Shown here in pieces: positions 1-11,431 of a DNA stretch of 64,000 nt. The notes beneath the pieces are model-generated. The model saw nothing but the letters and a program-made list of their open reading frames with translations, made no database searches and had not been told where the DNA came from. The position numbers and the translations under genes are program-made. Origin of the DNA: Astragalus membranaceus (Eukaryota > Streptophyta > Magnoliopsida > Fabales > Fabaceae). How positions within the stretch are numbered: the stretch's first letter is position 1; each line of letters starts with the position of its first letter. The DNA is taken from contig CM076849.1 of NCBI GenBank assembly GCA_039519185.1, positions 108,257,806 to 108,321,805 on the forward strand, written 5' to 3'.

Positions 1-2
1 AA

Positions 3-2578
3 TTTTCAAAGTGGTGGAAAGAGTATTTCAAAAGAAAATCTGCTGATGTCGAAGAGGCTACATTGCTGTCGAATCTAATCTCTACTTTTCCTTCTTCGCA
101 GAAAAAGATGACCAAACCAAAAGGTACGCACATTCAAGAAATTCAAGCATTCCAAAAATACTTTGAAACTGTATATGATCCAAATAATCTTAGTCGAACT
201 GTTTCTCAAGCTGCAAGAGTTTTAAAACAAAAACTTCTCGACAAAATTCCAACAATGGTTTTTTCATCTTATGTAACTGATAAGTACTCTTTTGCTTTAA
301 CACACAACAAACTTAAATTCCCTCCTTTGCCAACCAGTAAACTGGCTTTGGCATTTCGACCACCACTTCCACAATGGTTGATATGTGGTTCGACTATGGC
401 GTTAAATAATTTTCTTTCAAATAAGACAACTGAGAAAGTAGTTCCGACTAAGCATGACCTATACACGTTTGAGGGTAATCTACATCTGGACATTCAGCAT
501 GTTCGAGTCACATCTACTGTCGAAATAGGTGATGTATAAAACTCTTAGAAAGAAAAAAAATTATTTTTCTTTCATGTATGACTTATTAACGTAACTGTCG
601 AATGTTTGCAGCTGTGCCTATTTCAACCACTCCAACAGATGATACAACAACATCAACAAAGAAGGTGACGAAGAAAGGTACTGGTACCTCGTCGAAACAA
701 GATAAACCTCCACAAACAGAGAAAAAAGAAGTAAGTACCTTCACCACTTTTCTCTTTATTCTCAAACATTGAATTCGACACCTAATTAAAAAGAAAAAAG
801 TATTTACAGAGTCGAAAAAGATCAAGCAGCTCTACTACTGCCACTCCTTCCAAGAAAACCAAGAGGTCTGACACCATAGTTGTGAGTGATGAATCAGAGG
901 TCGAAATCCTTAACTTCTTTGTTTTAAAACACTTATACATTTCCTTGTTCCTTACTAACATGAGTGTCAAACTTTCAGCCTGATGAACCAGTAAACCATC
1001 CCAAACAAAATGAGGCTTCCAAATCTCAGGTCGAAAGAGAAAAGAAGAAGAAGAACTCTCAATATGCTTCAAAGGTTTCCTCTAAGACTACCAAACAAAC
1101 GCCTGTCGAAAAGAAGCAATAAGGCGAAAGCACTCAACAACAACAAGTCTTGGAGAAGCCTTTAAAGAGACAAGTGCTCAAGAGACCTGAGAGCGCACAT
1201 TCTCGTGTCGAAGGAGACACTTCAAAGGTACTATTAACCTTCTATTTATTCTTCTTTTTAACAATTTTAGTTCATTATGACAAGATATTTATTAATTAAT
1301 TTTGAACAGGAACCTGAAAGCAGCAATGTTGAGGTACCACCAAAACAACCAACACCAACTTTGACCCTCTCTCTTTCTAAAACAACCATACCTGAACAAG
1401 GTGTCGAAAAGCAAGATCAAGAACAAAGAGGTGTTGATACAGAGATAATCGAAACCCAAGACCAAACTCAACAGCAACCAACTGATGAAGCACTGGTCAA
1501 CCCTACAACTCAAAACCAACAACAAGGAGGCAATGATGCACTGGTCGAAAGCACTGACCAAAATCAGCCACAAGAAGGTAATGACAACAGGGTCGAAAAC
1601 AATGACCAAAACCCCGACATCGACATGGAAAACAATGGTCCACCTTCACCTCAAAACCAGAACGAAGGAGAAGAAGAAAAAGAAGAAAATCAGAAAGAAA
1701 GTGTTGAATCAGTCGAAGATGAGGAGGATGAAGAAGAGGAATCTCAAAGAGATTCAGAACAAATTGGTGAGTCTCCACAAGGTATTAACTCGCCTGAGGC
1801 TGTACCTTCGACCAGTAACACCATCAGTCAAGAAGAATTAGGGGAATTAAAGAGTAAGAATACCCTTGAAGCTCTGAAGTTGATGTTGAGTAGCAGATCT
1901 GCCTCGACTGAGAACAAACGAAGTTCTTCGACTACTTCTGTTGGCAGGATTTCTGAAAGCTCAAGAGAAGACCTTCTTCGAGAACTTCGAGCCAAAGTCT
2001 TAGAAATAGATTTGTTCCAAACCATTGAACAAAATCATATGGTCACTTATGAAATTAAGAACTTGCTGAACAAGCTTAACAAATCAACATTCAGCAAATC
2101 TCTCATTGGCTTCCTTGTCGAATTTGAGGTTCTTCTGGAGCAAATTGCAAGGGACTTTAAAAAGAGAAAAAATGTTACTGCAAATAAAGAGCGTGAGGCT
2201 AAACTTCAAAAGAAAGAATGGGCTACAGTCGAAGCGCCAGATGCTAAAATTTTGTCACTGGAACTTCAAGCAACAAATGATGCCAAAGAAATAGCCGAAT
2301 GTGATGTTAACATTTCAAAGTACCAGGAACAAATCAAAACCTTGAAGTCGAAGTTAAGGCAGAAGAAAAGAAGAAAGCCTCTGTTCGACAGAGAGCTCCA
2401 GATTCTTGGGAAACTGCACTTCGATCTGAAGCAACTTTGGCTATTGAGCACCTAGAAAGGGCCAACAAACATGAGGCAGCAGTTCAGAGATTGGTCGAAG
2501 ACGAAGCCCTCATTACTGCCAGATTGGATCATGCCAATATTGTTTTTGAGAAACTTAAAGCTAATCTTGTAATTTAAA
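3..2578 (+). pseudogene. Antisense extra ORF of the Tat element, plant-mobile-domain-like C-terminal part, intron-bearing
   Basis: The frame is open from base 3, before the first ATG at 63, so the gene starts outside the window. The first segment (3-539) begins with an FSKWWKEYF motif, like the end of plant mobile domain proteins. Later segments have plausible splice sites: acceptor near 610 with donor after GAAAAAAGAA near 730, acceptor near 810, acceptor near 978, acceptor near 1309. The segment from 1310 is Gln/Glu/Asp-rich, then a probable coiled coil (about 1980-2578). Two lesions are visible: an in-frame TAA near 1120, and a frame change near 2345, after which the other frame stays open to a stop at 2576-2578. 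It lies antisense and downstream of integrase, as extra ORFs of Tat elements do. Function unknown; the identity of the domain rests on motif memory only. Confidence 0.65.
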
Positions 2579-2694
2579 TTTCAGCTTTCCTTGTTTCTGA
2601 ATTTTTTTTTCTTTTTTAATCCACTTTGTACCTCGACAATGTTCTTTGGCATTCAAAATTTCGACATGCCATATTTAAGTTTCTTCGTTACTTA

Positions 2695-3800
2695 TTAACC
2701 TTGCGTTATTCTAACTTCCTGCAATATTGGCTCATATCTTTTTAAATACTTGCCATTTATACGCAAAATTCGATTATCAGCGCCTAATTCTTCGACTTGG
2801 TAAGCACCGTTTGAAAATACTTGTAAAATTTTAAATGGTCCTTCCCAATTTGGTGACCATTTACCTAAGACCCTATCTTTCTTGTCCATAGGTAAAATAA
2901 CTTTCCAAACTAAGTCTCCCAAAGCGAAGGTTTTCGACTTAACCTTCTTATTATAGGCTTTGGCCACTCTTTCTTTTTGCCTTGTAAGAACATCTAACGT
3001 AGTTAATCTTTCTTCGTCTAAGTCCACCAATTCGTCTAACATCATATTCCAATAATGATCAGATGGAATTTCAAACTGTCTTTGAATTTTGGTTGACTGT
3101 AAACAAATTTCGACTGGCAACACCGCATCATGCCCAAATGTAAGCTTAAAAGGAGTAGTATTAATTGACTCTCTAGGAGAATTTGGACAAGCCCATAACA
3201 CTTGACCAAGAGTCTTGTGCCAATTCCTAGGCTTCTGCCCAATATGTTTTTTGATCAAGTTAATGATGATTTTATTGGCTGCTTCGACTTGACCATTTGC
3301 TTGTGCATAATATGGCCTCGAACTTAATAATTTGAAACCATTCTCAGAGGCAAATTCTACCATTTTTTGACCAATAAACACTGAACCTTGGTCTATAGTA
3401 ATGGTTTCTGGAATCCCAAACCTATACAAAATATGGTTTTGATTGAAATTAATCACTGCCTCTTGATTAACACTAGGTAAGGGAATAGGTTCTACCCATT
3501 TAGTAAAATAATCTATCCCAACTAATATGTAACGATGGCCCTTCGACGAAGTTGGCTTAATCTCGCTAATTAAAGCTACGGCCCAACCTCTAAATGGCCA
3601 AGGTTTTACTATCGAATGTAACTCACTTGCAGGTACATGTTGCACCCCTGCATGCTATTGATATTCTTGGCAACCTTTAGCAAATTCTAGGCAGTCTTTC
3701 AACATAGTTGGCCAGTACACCCCTTGTCAAAAGAAAAGCCATTTCATTTTATGACCTTCTTGATGAGATCCACAGGCTCCACTATGAGTATTGGAAATAT
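2695..3800 (-). pseudogene. Integrase of the Tat element, inactivated
   Basis: Core ORF 2695-3645 holds the retroviral-type integrase fold. It would insert the cDNA into the nuclear genome. The second and third catalytic positions are seen as TIDQGSVF (Asp) and NGQVEAANK (Glu), and the C-terminal GKWSPNWEGPFKI is the GPF/GPY module. The position of the first catalytic Asp, expected in the block after PWPFRGWA, reads VALIS: codon GCT (Ala) stands where Asp is usual, so the enzyme should be dead. Upstream, the His/Cys zinc-finger region (3646-3800) carries stops near 3658 and 3729 and a frame change near 3790. The stops fit CpG and G-to-A decay (TGG to TAG, CGA to TGA). Confidence 0.85.
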
Positions 3801-4953
3801 GCCTCACTTTCACTAAGACATTTAAGCAAAACTCCTTCAGGAGTCTTTTTGAACAATTCATTTCCAATAATCACATAACTTAAGGCTCTATACTTGGTTT
3901 TCCTATTAGTTATTCCTGTTGGATTTTCCAAGTATTCAACAATTTGCTTTCGCCAATCATCATTCGATATATTGTCAATGGCAAAAACTTCAAAATGCTG
4001 AAAATTTTCATGAAAATTAAAATTTTCATTTGCAGTAATTGGAGGTGATAATACTTGCTCTGCCCCCCAAGTTTTGGCGTTGACAATTCATTTAAAGGAT
4101 AATCTGTCGAAATTAGTCTTTCTTTTATTTCTATTAGTTCTTCTAATTTTTCTTTCGAGACTCTATAGCCTGAAGCAATCTGTGCCAAATCATTTGCCTC
4201 TTGATTGTCAATTCGAGGCACATGCTTTATGTTAACACTGTTAAAACGATTTAACAAAGCATTGGCAGCAACAAAATACACTATTAGATTTTCCTTAATG
4301 AATTTATACTCTTTAGTTAACTGCTTCACAACTAATTCAGAATCGCCCTTAATTTCGACATGTTTTGCCCCCAAGTCTAGCAAAATCTCAAGTCCTGCTA
4401 TCAAGGATTCATATTCAGCCTCATTATTGGTGCAAAATCCTTCGATCTTATACTTATACTTCGTTGGTATTTTTGTTGGAAAAACAATGAGAATTCCAAT
4501 TCCAGAACCATTTTTATGGCTTGAACCGTCGAAGTATAACTTCCATGGTTGAATATCCACTAAATTTAATGGGACCTCGACCAATGAGTGGTCGACGATA
4601 AAATCAGCTACAATTTGGCCTTTAATAGCTTTTAAAGGCTGATACGTTAGTGAATACTCAGAAAGCGCTAAAGCCCATTTACCAATTCTACTATGTAATA
4701 TTAATTTTGACAGCATATGTTTAATAATATCAAAATGCGAGTAAACATACACATCAACAGGCTTTATATATTGCTTTAATTTTGTACAAGAGAAATACAA
4801 GCATAGGCACAACTTTTCTATTGGATGATACCTAGTTTCTGCATCATTTAAAACTCTACTGAGGTCATAAATGGCTCTTTCGACACCATTTTCATCCTCT
4901 TGTGCTAACATGCTACCTATTAACAATTCTGATGCTGCTACATCCAATTTCAT
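3801..4953 (-). pseudogene. RNase H plus second, archaeal-type RNase H of the Tat element
   Basis: ORF 3910-4953. Residues 1 to about 110 are the ordinary RT-linked RNase H (AIYDLSRVLNDAETRYHPIEK). Residues about 130-270 form a second RNase H with the acidic set in LYFDGSSHKNGSG, TNNEAEYESLIAGLE, KGDSELVVKQL and NQEANDLAQIA. Two RNase H domains are typical of Tat elements; the second is thought to have been acquired from a cellular archaeal-type enzyme. A frame change near 4085 (run of Gs after CCAAAACTT) sends the ORF out of frame. The original frame continues as the linker to integrase down to about 3790. An in-frame TAA at 4963-4965 separates this part from RT. Confidence 0.85.
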
Positions 4954-4962
4954 TACTTTATT

Positions 4963-6326
4963 TTAAATAGGAGGTAACAAAATAGGAGGCTTCATCAAAT
5001 AGCCCTTGATCTCGTCGAAAGCTTTTTGGTGTTCTGGATCCCACCTGAACACATCTTCTTTCTTCAGTCGAAGTAATGGCGAAAAAACTTGTGTCTTGCC
5101 ACTTAGGTTTGAAATGAACCTTCTAAGGAAATTGATTTTTCCTAGTAACGACTGCAATTCTTTCTCTGTCGAAGGAGCTTTCGTCTCTAAAATTCCCTTT
5201 GTCTTGTTTTGATTTATTTCAATGCCTTTTTTGTGCACAACAAATCCTAAAAAGTCACCTGGACGTACACAGAAGGCACATTTAAGTGGATTCATTTTCA
5301 ATCCATATTTTCTCATTCTTTCAAATGATTGTCGAAAATGGTCTAAATGACCACTTTCTGATGAAGACTTAACAACTATGTCATCTATGTACACTTGCAT
5401 AAAATTTTCTATAAAATCATGAAACATAGAATTCATAGCTCTTTGGTATGTAGCACCAGCATTTTTTAAGCCAAAAGGCATCACCACCCATTCATAAACA
5501 CATAATGCCCCTGGACATCGAATGCTGTTTTTGATACATTTTCTTTAGCAATAAAAATTTGGTTATAACCAGAATAACCATCGAGCGTACTTAAATATTC
5601 AAAACCTGCTGCTGAATCAACAAGCATTTCTGCCACAGGCATAGGGTATTTATCTTTGGGTGTAGCATTATTTAAATCCCTGAAAGCTATGCAAACTCTA
5701 AGAGTTCCATTTTTCTTAATAACAGGAACTATATTTGCTAACCAATCTACATACCTGGCAGTTCTGATGAACTTGCTCTTAAGTAGTCTTTCGATTTCTG
5801 CTTTGATCTTCGACAGGATTGGTGGTGCAAATCTTCTCGGTGTCTGCTTCACTGGCTTCTTTTCTAGTCGTATAGGCAGCTTCAATTCCACTACTTCTCG
5901 ACTCAAACCTGGCATCTCATTGTAGTCCCAAGCAAAACAGTCTTTAAATTCCTTCAAAAGTTTGACAGTTTGCACCCTGAAAGCTTTGTCAATATTTGCA
6001 CTAATATATGTTGGCCATTTTACAGAGCCATCTCCCAAGTCAATTTCTTTCAAAGGATCCCGTGCTTGTATTTTCTTGGTCGAACCCATTGGGTCATTTT
6101 CAAAACCTAAAGGCTCATTATCATATACACAATCAAGCCTTTGGTCTTCCACCAAGTCTTCCTTACTATTACTGTCACTGGCTTCAGCAACCATTTGTTG
6201 TTGTAACTCGGCTTCCAAAGCCGTTTTTTCTTTGTTTTCGGCCATATAGGCCGTAATTCTATCCCATGCATTGGGCTTAGACATAAATAAACTATTTATG
6301 GTCCATCCCACCCAGTAGGCTTGCAA
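4963..6326 (-). pseudogene. Reverse transcriptase of the Tat element, frameshifted
   Basis: Two ORFs, 5481-6326 and 4963-5487, are consecutive parts of one RT. The first has the linker, fingers and palm start (NGTLRVCIAFRDLNNATPKD, STLDGYSGYNQI). The second has MPFGLKNAGATYQRAMN, the catalytic YIDDIVVKS box and the connection LLGKINFLRRFISNLSGK. The FxDxxSGYxQ and YIDD acidic residues are intact, so only frame breaks disable it. The junction is a probable one-base deletion near 5522, where the usual run of Ts is one short. The second ORF ends at an in-frame TAA (4963-4965); downstream codons continue in the same frame into RNase H. Confidence 0.88.
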
Positions 6327-7218
6327 AAGCCTCTTGGGTGATTATCCTCATCCCTAACCTCCCTCTCCCAAATAAATCCATAGTTTGGGTGAAGAGTAAT
6401 TGAGGAAAACACATTATCTTGGTATACATAACCAAGATCAGAAGAAGAACATGGCGCAATGTTCGCCAATTGTTTGTCGAAAGTTTTCTTAGTGATAGTA
6501 TTTACCTCCGCTTTGAAGTAACTCTGATCACCTTCAATGTTTTCGACCAAACCATCTCTCCAAATAATGAGCCTTTGGTGAACAATTGATGGTATTGCCC
6601 CCACGCCATGTATCCACTCTCTTCCTAGCAACAAATTGTAGTTAGCCTTAGAAGGAACTACCAGAAACAACGTTGATTTTTGATGCTACCCACAGCTAAC
6701 TCGACTTCAATGGCCCCAAGTGAGTGGCCAGTTTTACCTTCATAATTTGTGAGTACCACGTTGTGTGGCCTCAAATCAGTATCACATTTACCAATTTTCC
6801 TCAACAAATGTTATGGCATCAAGTTTACAGCAGCACCACCGTCGACCAAAATCTTGTTGACACCTATGTTGTTCACTTTAGCTTGAATGAACAAAGGTTT
6901 GAGATGGTTCATCATTCCACAATCTGGTTTCTCAAATACAGCATGTTGTTCCTCGACACAACCATTCTTCAGCACATAGTAACAAATTGGTTTATAAGTA
7001 GTCTCTTCGTCGAAATCTTCCTCAACATCATTCACTTCGAAAACTACATTATACACAATTGGTAGAATTGAGACCACATTGCATAGGACATCAAATTCCG
7101 ACCAAGAATCAGCAAAATCAGACTCCATTTCTTCATCTAAATCAAAGCCTTCTTTGATTGCTGAGAGTGGAGGAAATATCCTCTCAGTAGCTGGCTTTCT
7201 AGCCACTTCGACAGCCAC
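6296..7218 (-). pseudogene. Aspartic protease and protease-RT linker of the Tat element
   Basis: ORF 6811-7218 ends in NKILVDGGAAVNLMP, the retropepsin active-site segment (the Asp is present; DGG replaces the commoner DTG). A TAA follows at once. The frame then continues without ATG through 6675, where a TAG and frame change lead into ORF 6296-6670 (NYNLLLGREWIHGVGAIPS), a block commonly found after the protease in Tat elements. The protease would cut the gag-pol polyprotein. It is broken by one stop and one frame change in this copy. Confidence 0.75.
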
Positions 7219-7227
7219 TTGCTTACC

Positions 7228-8046
7228 TTATTTTTTGTTAGAACTCTCTACTTGTCCTGCACCAATAGCTTTCTTTTGGCGTTGGTGTCTGCACCATTGA
7301 GCTCTAGTCATGGGATTCTTCCCCTTGTAATTGTTGTTATAGGCATACTTGTTAGATTCAAGTGCCTTGTTTTGGCCAGTAGTACTGGTGCTGCCCTTGA
7401 CCAGTTTTGTGGGTTTTGGTTGATACCTAACACTTTTCCCACCAGAGTTCACGGGTAAGTATCCAGTATTCTTTCCACCGGAGTGCACCCATTTCTCTAC
7501 AGGAGACTTTGTTGATGGAACATAAGTCTTAAGTTGCTCTTTCTGAGTATGCTTTGTCGAAGTAACTTTGTATGGTATCCCTCTTTTGTTGAAACTGAAC
7601 TTTGGCCTTTTGTCGACCCATTTTCATTTCCGCTTCAATTGAGGTCGGTAACCTTCAAGGCTCTTTGCAGCCTCTCTGTCAAAGACAGAACTTCATCTTG
7701 GACATAACATCACTTCTGTGTTGCTTATCTTGCAACGATTAAGGAAATGAATTAATTCCTCTTCTGCTTTTGGGTAAGCAACTTTCATTTTCTCAGCATA
7801 TTGGTCTTCAGTGACCATTTCGACATTAGCCTTAGAAACTTCAGTATCTTTTGTCAAATTATCATTTCCAGCAACAACTCCAGTGGCTTTGACCCCATTT
7901 TGAGGAAATACAGGTAAATGCGGAAGGAAAAATTTTTGGATTTCCGGAAACACCTCAAAACGGGGTATTTCCGGAAACACCTCAAAACGGGGTATTTCCG
8001 GAAGGAAAAATTTTTGGATATCCAAGTCAACCACTAGTTTAAACAA
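7228..8046 (-). pseudogene. Gag C-terminal/gag-protease spacer remnant
   Basis: ORF 7228-7488 has the Lys/Gln-rich MTRAQWCRHQRQKKA block and ORF 7693-8046 has EDQYAEKMKVAYPKAEEEL followed by LNRCKISNTEVMLCPR. Both blocks are typical of the spacer between gag and protease in these elements. A TGA stands right after LCPR, where a Cys is usual. The first about 40 residues of ORF 7693-8046 come from a short tandem repeat (7920-8023), not from gag. The nucleocapsid and gag core are missing. Confidence 0.6.
7920..8023. repeat. Nested short tandem repeat (27 bp x2 between 21-bp flanking copies)
   Basis: Two head-to-tail copies of a 27-bp unit (core CACCTCAAAACGGGG) lie between two copies of GGAAGGAAAAATTTTTGGAT. 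It marks the point where recognisable gag sequence stops. Confidence 0.8.
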
Positions 8047-8796
8047 ACATTCAAATTAGCTAGATCATCAAATTGACCTAGAGTTATGGTCAACTCAAAA
8101 TGTTTTAACAAGATATATATTATTCACGAAGAAAAATAATAATATTTAACAATCAAGGGGAATAATCAAGGGCGTCAACTATTGTCTTGCAACTATTTTG
8201 TAATTTTCTTAAAATTCTCCAAAATAATGAATATCCCGAGATTACAGTATTTCATTTCACAAGCTGAAATCAATGGTTAGCAAAATCAAAACTTCCTTGA
8301 AAGTTGAAATACATACACCATAAAAGAAATAAAGCAACTCAATTCTCATTCTTTTATTGAAAAAAGTAGAAACCACCACCCTGCCCTCATAATTCTATAA
8401 ACAAAGATAAAAGGAAAAGCAGAGAAAAAATATGCATCGCTGTAGATATTATATTACAAATTTACAACAGCGATATTACAAAATGAAGCATCACTACATT
8501 GCAAGACATCCCAACTATGTTTGCACCTCAGGCAATGACAATCAACTGCAGCACACCATAGTATATTAATAAAAACATGGAGAATTTAAGAAAATTACTA
8601 AATAAAATGAATAAACAATAGGCGACGCAAGACAATAGTTGCCACATCCTAATTGACTCAATAAAGATAAAACTCAACAAAATAAACCAAAACTACTCCA
8701 ATAACTGCCAATCTAGACCTCACGTACTCAACAATTTCATATATTTTCAACTTGGACATTACTTGTGGGCGCGAAAAAACTGTCATTTTTGAATAA
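8047..8796. other. AT-rich intergenic DNA, nothing recognised
   Basis: No ORF of note, no repeat structure and no motif that I can support. The density of GTCGAA hexamers drops to background here, so this is outside the Tat element. Confidence 0.5.
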
Positions 8797-8830
8797 CTAG
8801 AAGTTTACCCCGTGCATACGCACGGGTAAC
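8797..8830 (-). mobile_element. Possible Helitron 3' end
   Basis: On the minus strand a perfect 7-bp stem (CCCGTGC/GCACGGG with a 4-nt loop, 8809-8826) is followed after 8 nt by CTAG and then T. A GC-rich hairpin, a short spacer and a CTRR end before T is the standard Helitron 3' terminus. The element would extend to higher coordinates. I could not find its TC start, though GTTTACCCGTT-like blocks recur at about 8976, 9086 and 9248. Confidence 0.45.
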
Positions 8831-10641
8831 ATCATATTCTTTGTATAAAAAAACTTAGACAGAATTCAATTACATTAAATCTTTCGAGTTATTAAGAAAT
8901 GAAGTTTCACAACTTTAGAATATTTTTTCTTTTGGCATTTGTGATCGTCACCAAATACATTTTACCTGTAGTAACATGTAATATTTTCCCGTTGTATCTC
9001 AAATACAGAATATAAAATAATTATTTTAACAATGTGTAGCGTTCCACCATAAAAATTATTAGTAATAAAATTACAGCAACAACATGCAATGTTTACCCGT
9101 TGAAACTAAACAATAAAAAAAATTGACAATATGTAGTACTTTGACGGCTCAAGAAAAATGTCAATTTATAAGAAATAAAGACATTAATGAAAACAATACA
9201 TTTCCCTGAAAGAATTCAAAAATAATGAAATTGTATCAATAATATGTAATGTTTACCCGTTAAAACTAAAAAAAGATAAAATAATAGTTATAAATAGATA
9301 ACTGATAGTTGTTAAATAGATAGATAGTTGATGATTAGTGTTTTGATTAATTAGATAGTAGATAGATTAAAAAATGAAATGTGGAGAGAGAGAGAGAGAG
9401 AGAGAGTAAAGGTGGGAGAGATAGAGTGAAAACTGAGAAAGATAAGAGTGAGAGAGAGGTAAAGAAGTGTGTTTTAAATGTAAAATTAAAATTTTTAAGA
9501 GAACATGAACGAAAGTCGGACCCACAAAAATAAAAAATGAGATAAAATAACAACGGGTTTCATGGGGTGCGTAGATTTCTTAATTTTTTTATCAAGTGAG
9601 GTATATTTCAAATATGATTTAATTTGATTTAAAAAATAAGATACATAGAGATATGAAGATAAATTCTTTGATGGTAAAAAATGGCAATTCAAAAGGCTCC
9701 CCCAAAAAAGAATGTTTCTTGAATTTTGTTACACTCTCCTCCCAATAAAAGGAGAAGTGGGTGAAAAATATTAATCAATGTCTCTAATCATATACTTCCT
9801 TTACAATGGAGAACCAGAGTATATCAACCCATATGAAAAATTTAAATTTCATACGTCCCCCTTTCAAGTTTGATTCATTTCTAATACATTTTATTAGCAA
9901 TTTCAAACCATCGTTTCTTCATAAATGAGACCTATTGTTGACATCTAATATCAATTTTTAGTCCATCTTTATAATCCATGCAAATCTCCCTCAAACACTT
10001 AACAATTGAATGTAGTGCCTCCTTCTGTTTTTAATCCGCAACTTTCATGTCTTCAACAAAGCGGGAGTCTATAAAACCTATAGCAGTTGAGGCCTTATGA
10101 AAGGTATAGAACCAATAAAAAAACTTAACAAACAAACTCTCAGCAGCAATTTGCAAGGATTAAAGTGTTGATATTCAAATCCAATTCAAATCATAAGTAT
10201 ATAAACCCTTCTATGTCTATGTCTATTTTTTTTTCTTTCATTTCCTTGTGGGTCTTTCCACAGAATCCTCAATTAATGAGTAAATCCCTGATCATGTAGA
10301 GACATATCAATGAGTAGTGTGTTGAGCAGTAATTTTCATAGGCACCCGCACCACCAAGCTTAACAAAGCCATTAAGCCCAAATGTGCTTCACTCATATCA
10401 ACAAAAGACCAAAATAGTTGTAACAATAATAACTCTAAGATATAGAAGGTTTTTAACCACTTCCTTTGCCAAATTGCTATAATTCTATGCAACAGAAAAG
10501 ACATTAACATCAACTTGGGTGGAATGAAACAAATTTATGTATAGAAGTAACATCTCATACATAGACTTAAGGTATAGAAGGAAAACATAAATTCAGAGCT
10601 AGCTGGATTATTACGGGATGGGTGAATTTACATTTAGATTA
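8831..10641. other. AT-rich intergenic DNA with a GA microsatellite
   Basis: Mostly A/T-rich sequence without coding potential. A (GA)n run lies at 9384-9406 and GATA-like short repeats at about 9290-9365. The small ORFs here have simple-repeat composition. Part of it may be the body of the Helitron ending at 8797. Confidence 0.5.
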
Positions 10642-10890
10642 CTTTAAGTCGGCGACCGACGGCGAGCTCCGGCTGCCGACGGTGGTCCCCGCGGCAGAGC
10701 TTCGGCACCCTGCAGTGGTCGGCGGCGGCGCTCAGGTAGAGGCCGCGGCAGCTCACCGGCGGCCGACAGTGGTGGCTGCTATTTATTTTAAGTTCTGAGA
10801 GGCAGCCGACGGTGGCTGCTATTTATTTTATGTTCAGACATGAGATAGAATACATTTGGCGGCCGACGGTGGTGGCTGCTATTTGATTCT
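10642..10890. repeat. GC-rich block with a unit repeated three times
   Basis: A GC-rich island in AT-rich DNA. The unit GGCCGACGGTGGTGGCTGCT plus ATTT recurs at about 10758-10784, 10801-10825 and 10858-10885, with AT-rich spacers. No coding frame is convincing. Confidence 0.6.
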
Positions 10891-10905
10891 CTTTCAACCT
10901 CTCAT

Positions 10906-10985
10906 GATATTCTAGGGAGATAAAATACAAGTCACTACATTCATCTTTTTTCATAGAGACTTGTATTTTATCTCCCTAGAATATC
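10906..10985. repeat. Perfect 28-bp inverted repeat (hairpin)
   Basis: Arms 10906-10933 and 10958-10985 are exact reverse complements with a 24-nt spacer. No terminal motif or clear target-site duplication was seen, so the class is open: small foldback element or small-RNA hairpin. Confidence 0.85.
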
Positions 10986-11379
10986 AAAACATCTTATAAG
11001 TTCAGTTATAACACAAATTGAAACATCATATAAACTTGTGCGATAGATAAATTGAGGGTTTCCCATTTTAAAGAAAAGAATACATTTGAGTCCATCAATA
11101 TCATCTCAAGGTGTCCAGGCCAGGGGTTTCTGGATATTCCAAATCCCAGTGTAAACCCAACAAAACAAAAAAAAGGGAAAAATGACTGGAGTTAGAATCA
11201 TAAAGCAAAAAGCCAAAGAACAAAAAATAAGGAAAGCCAAAGAAGAAATGTACGGTCAAAGACAATAAAAAAGAAAGGAAAAAGATACTAATTTTTAAAG
11301 CCAAAAATTCAAAGAACAAATGTAAAGCCAAATTAAGGGTTCGAATACAAATAATAATAATTTGGTCCAAAAAAATACA

Positions 11380-11431
<52 letters not shown>

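Larger units (their letters stand above)
1..8046 (-). mobile_element. Decayed Tat-lineage Ty3/gypsy LTR retrotransposon (no LTR inside the window)
   Basis: Read on the minus strand the domains come in Ty3/gypsy order: gag remnant, protease, reverse transcriptase, RNase H, a second RNase H, integrase. An extra ORF in antisense orientation follows integrase. A second (archaeal-type) RNase H and an antisense extra ORF are known hallmarks of the Tat lineage. The coding part has several frameshifts and stops, so this copy cannot move on its own. The 3' LTR would lie left of base 1. The 5' part is lost: recognisable gag ends near 7920, and no LTR is seen beyond it. The hexamer GTCGAA (either strand) is strikingly common through about 7.7 kb and rare afterwards, which ties the antisense ORF and pol to the same element. 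Confidence 0.85.

Noticed and set aside
1485..1841. Lys/Thr-rich ORF on the plus strand
   Set aside because: A frame shadow of the Gln/Glu-rich antisense ORF.
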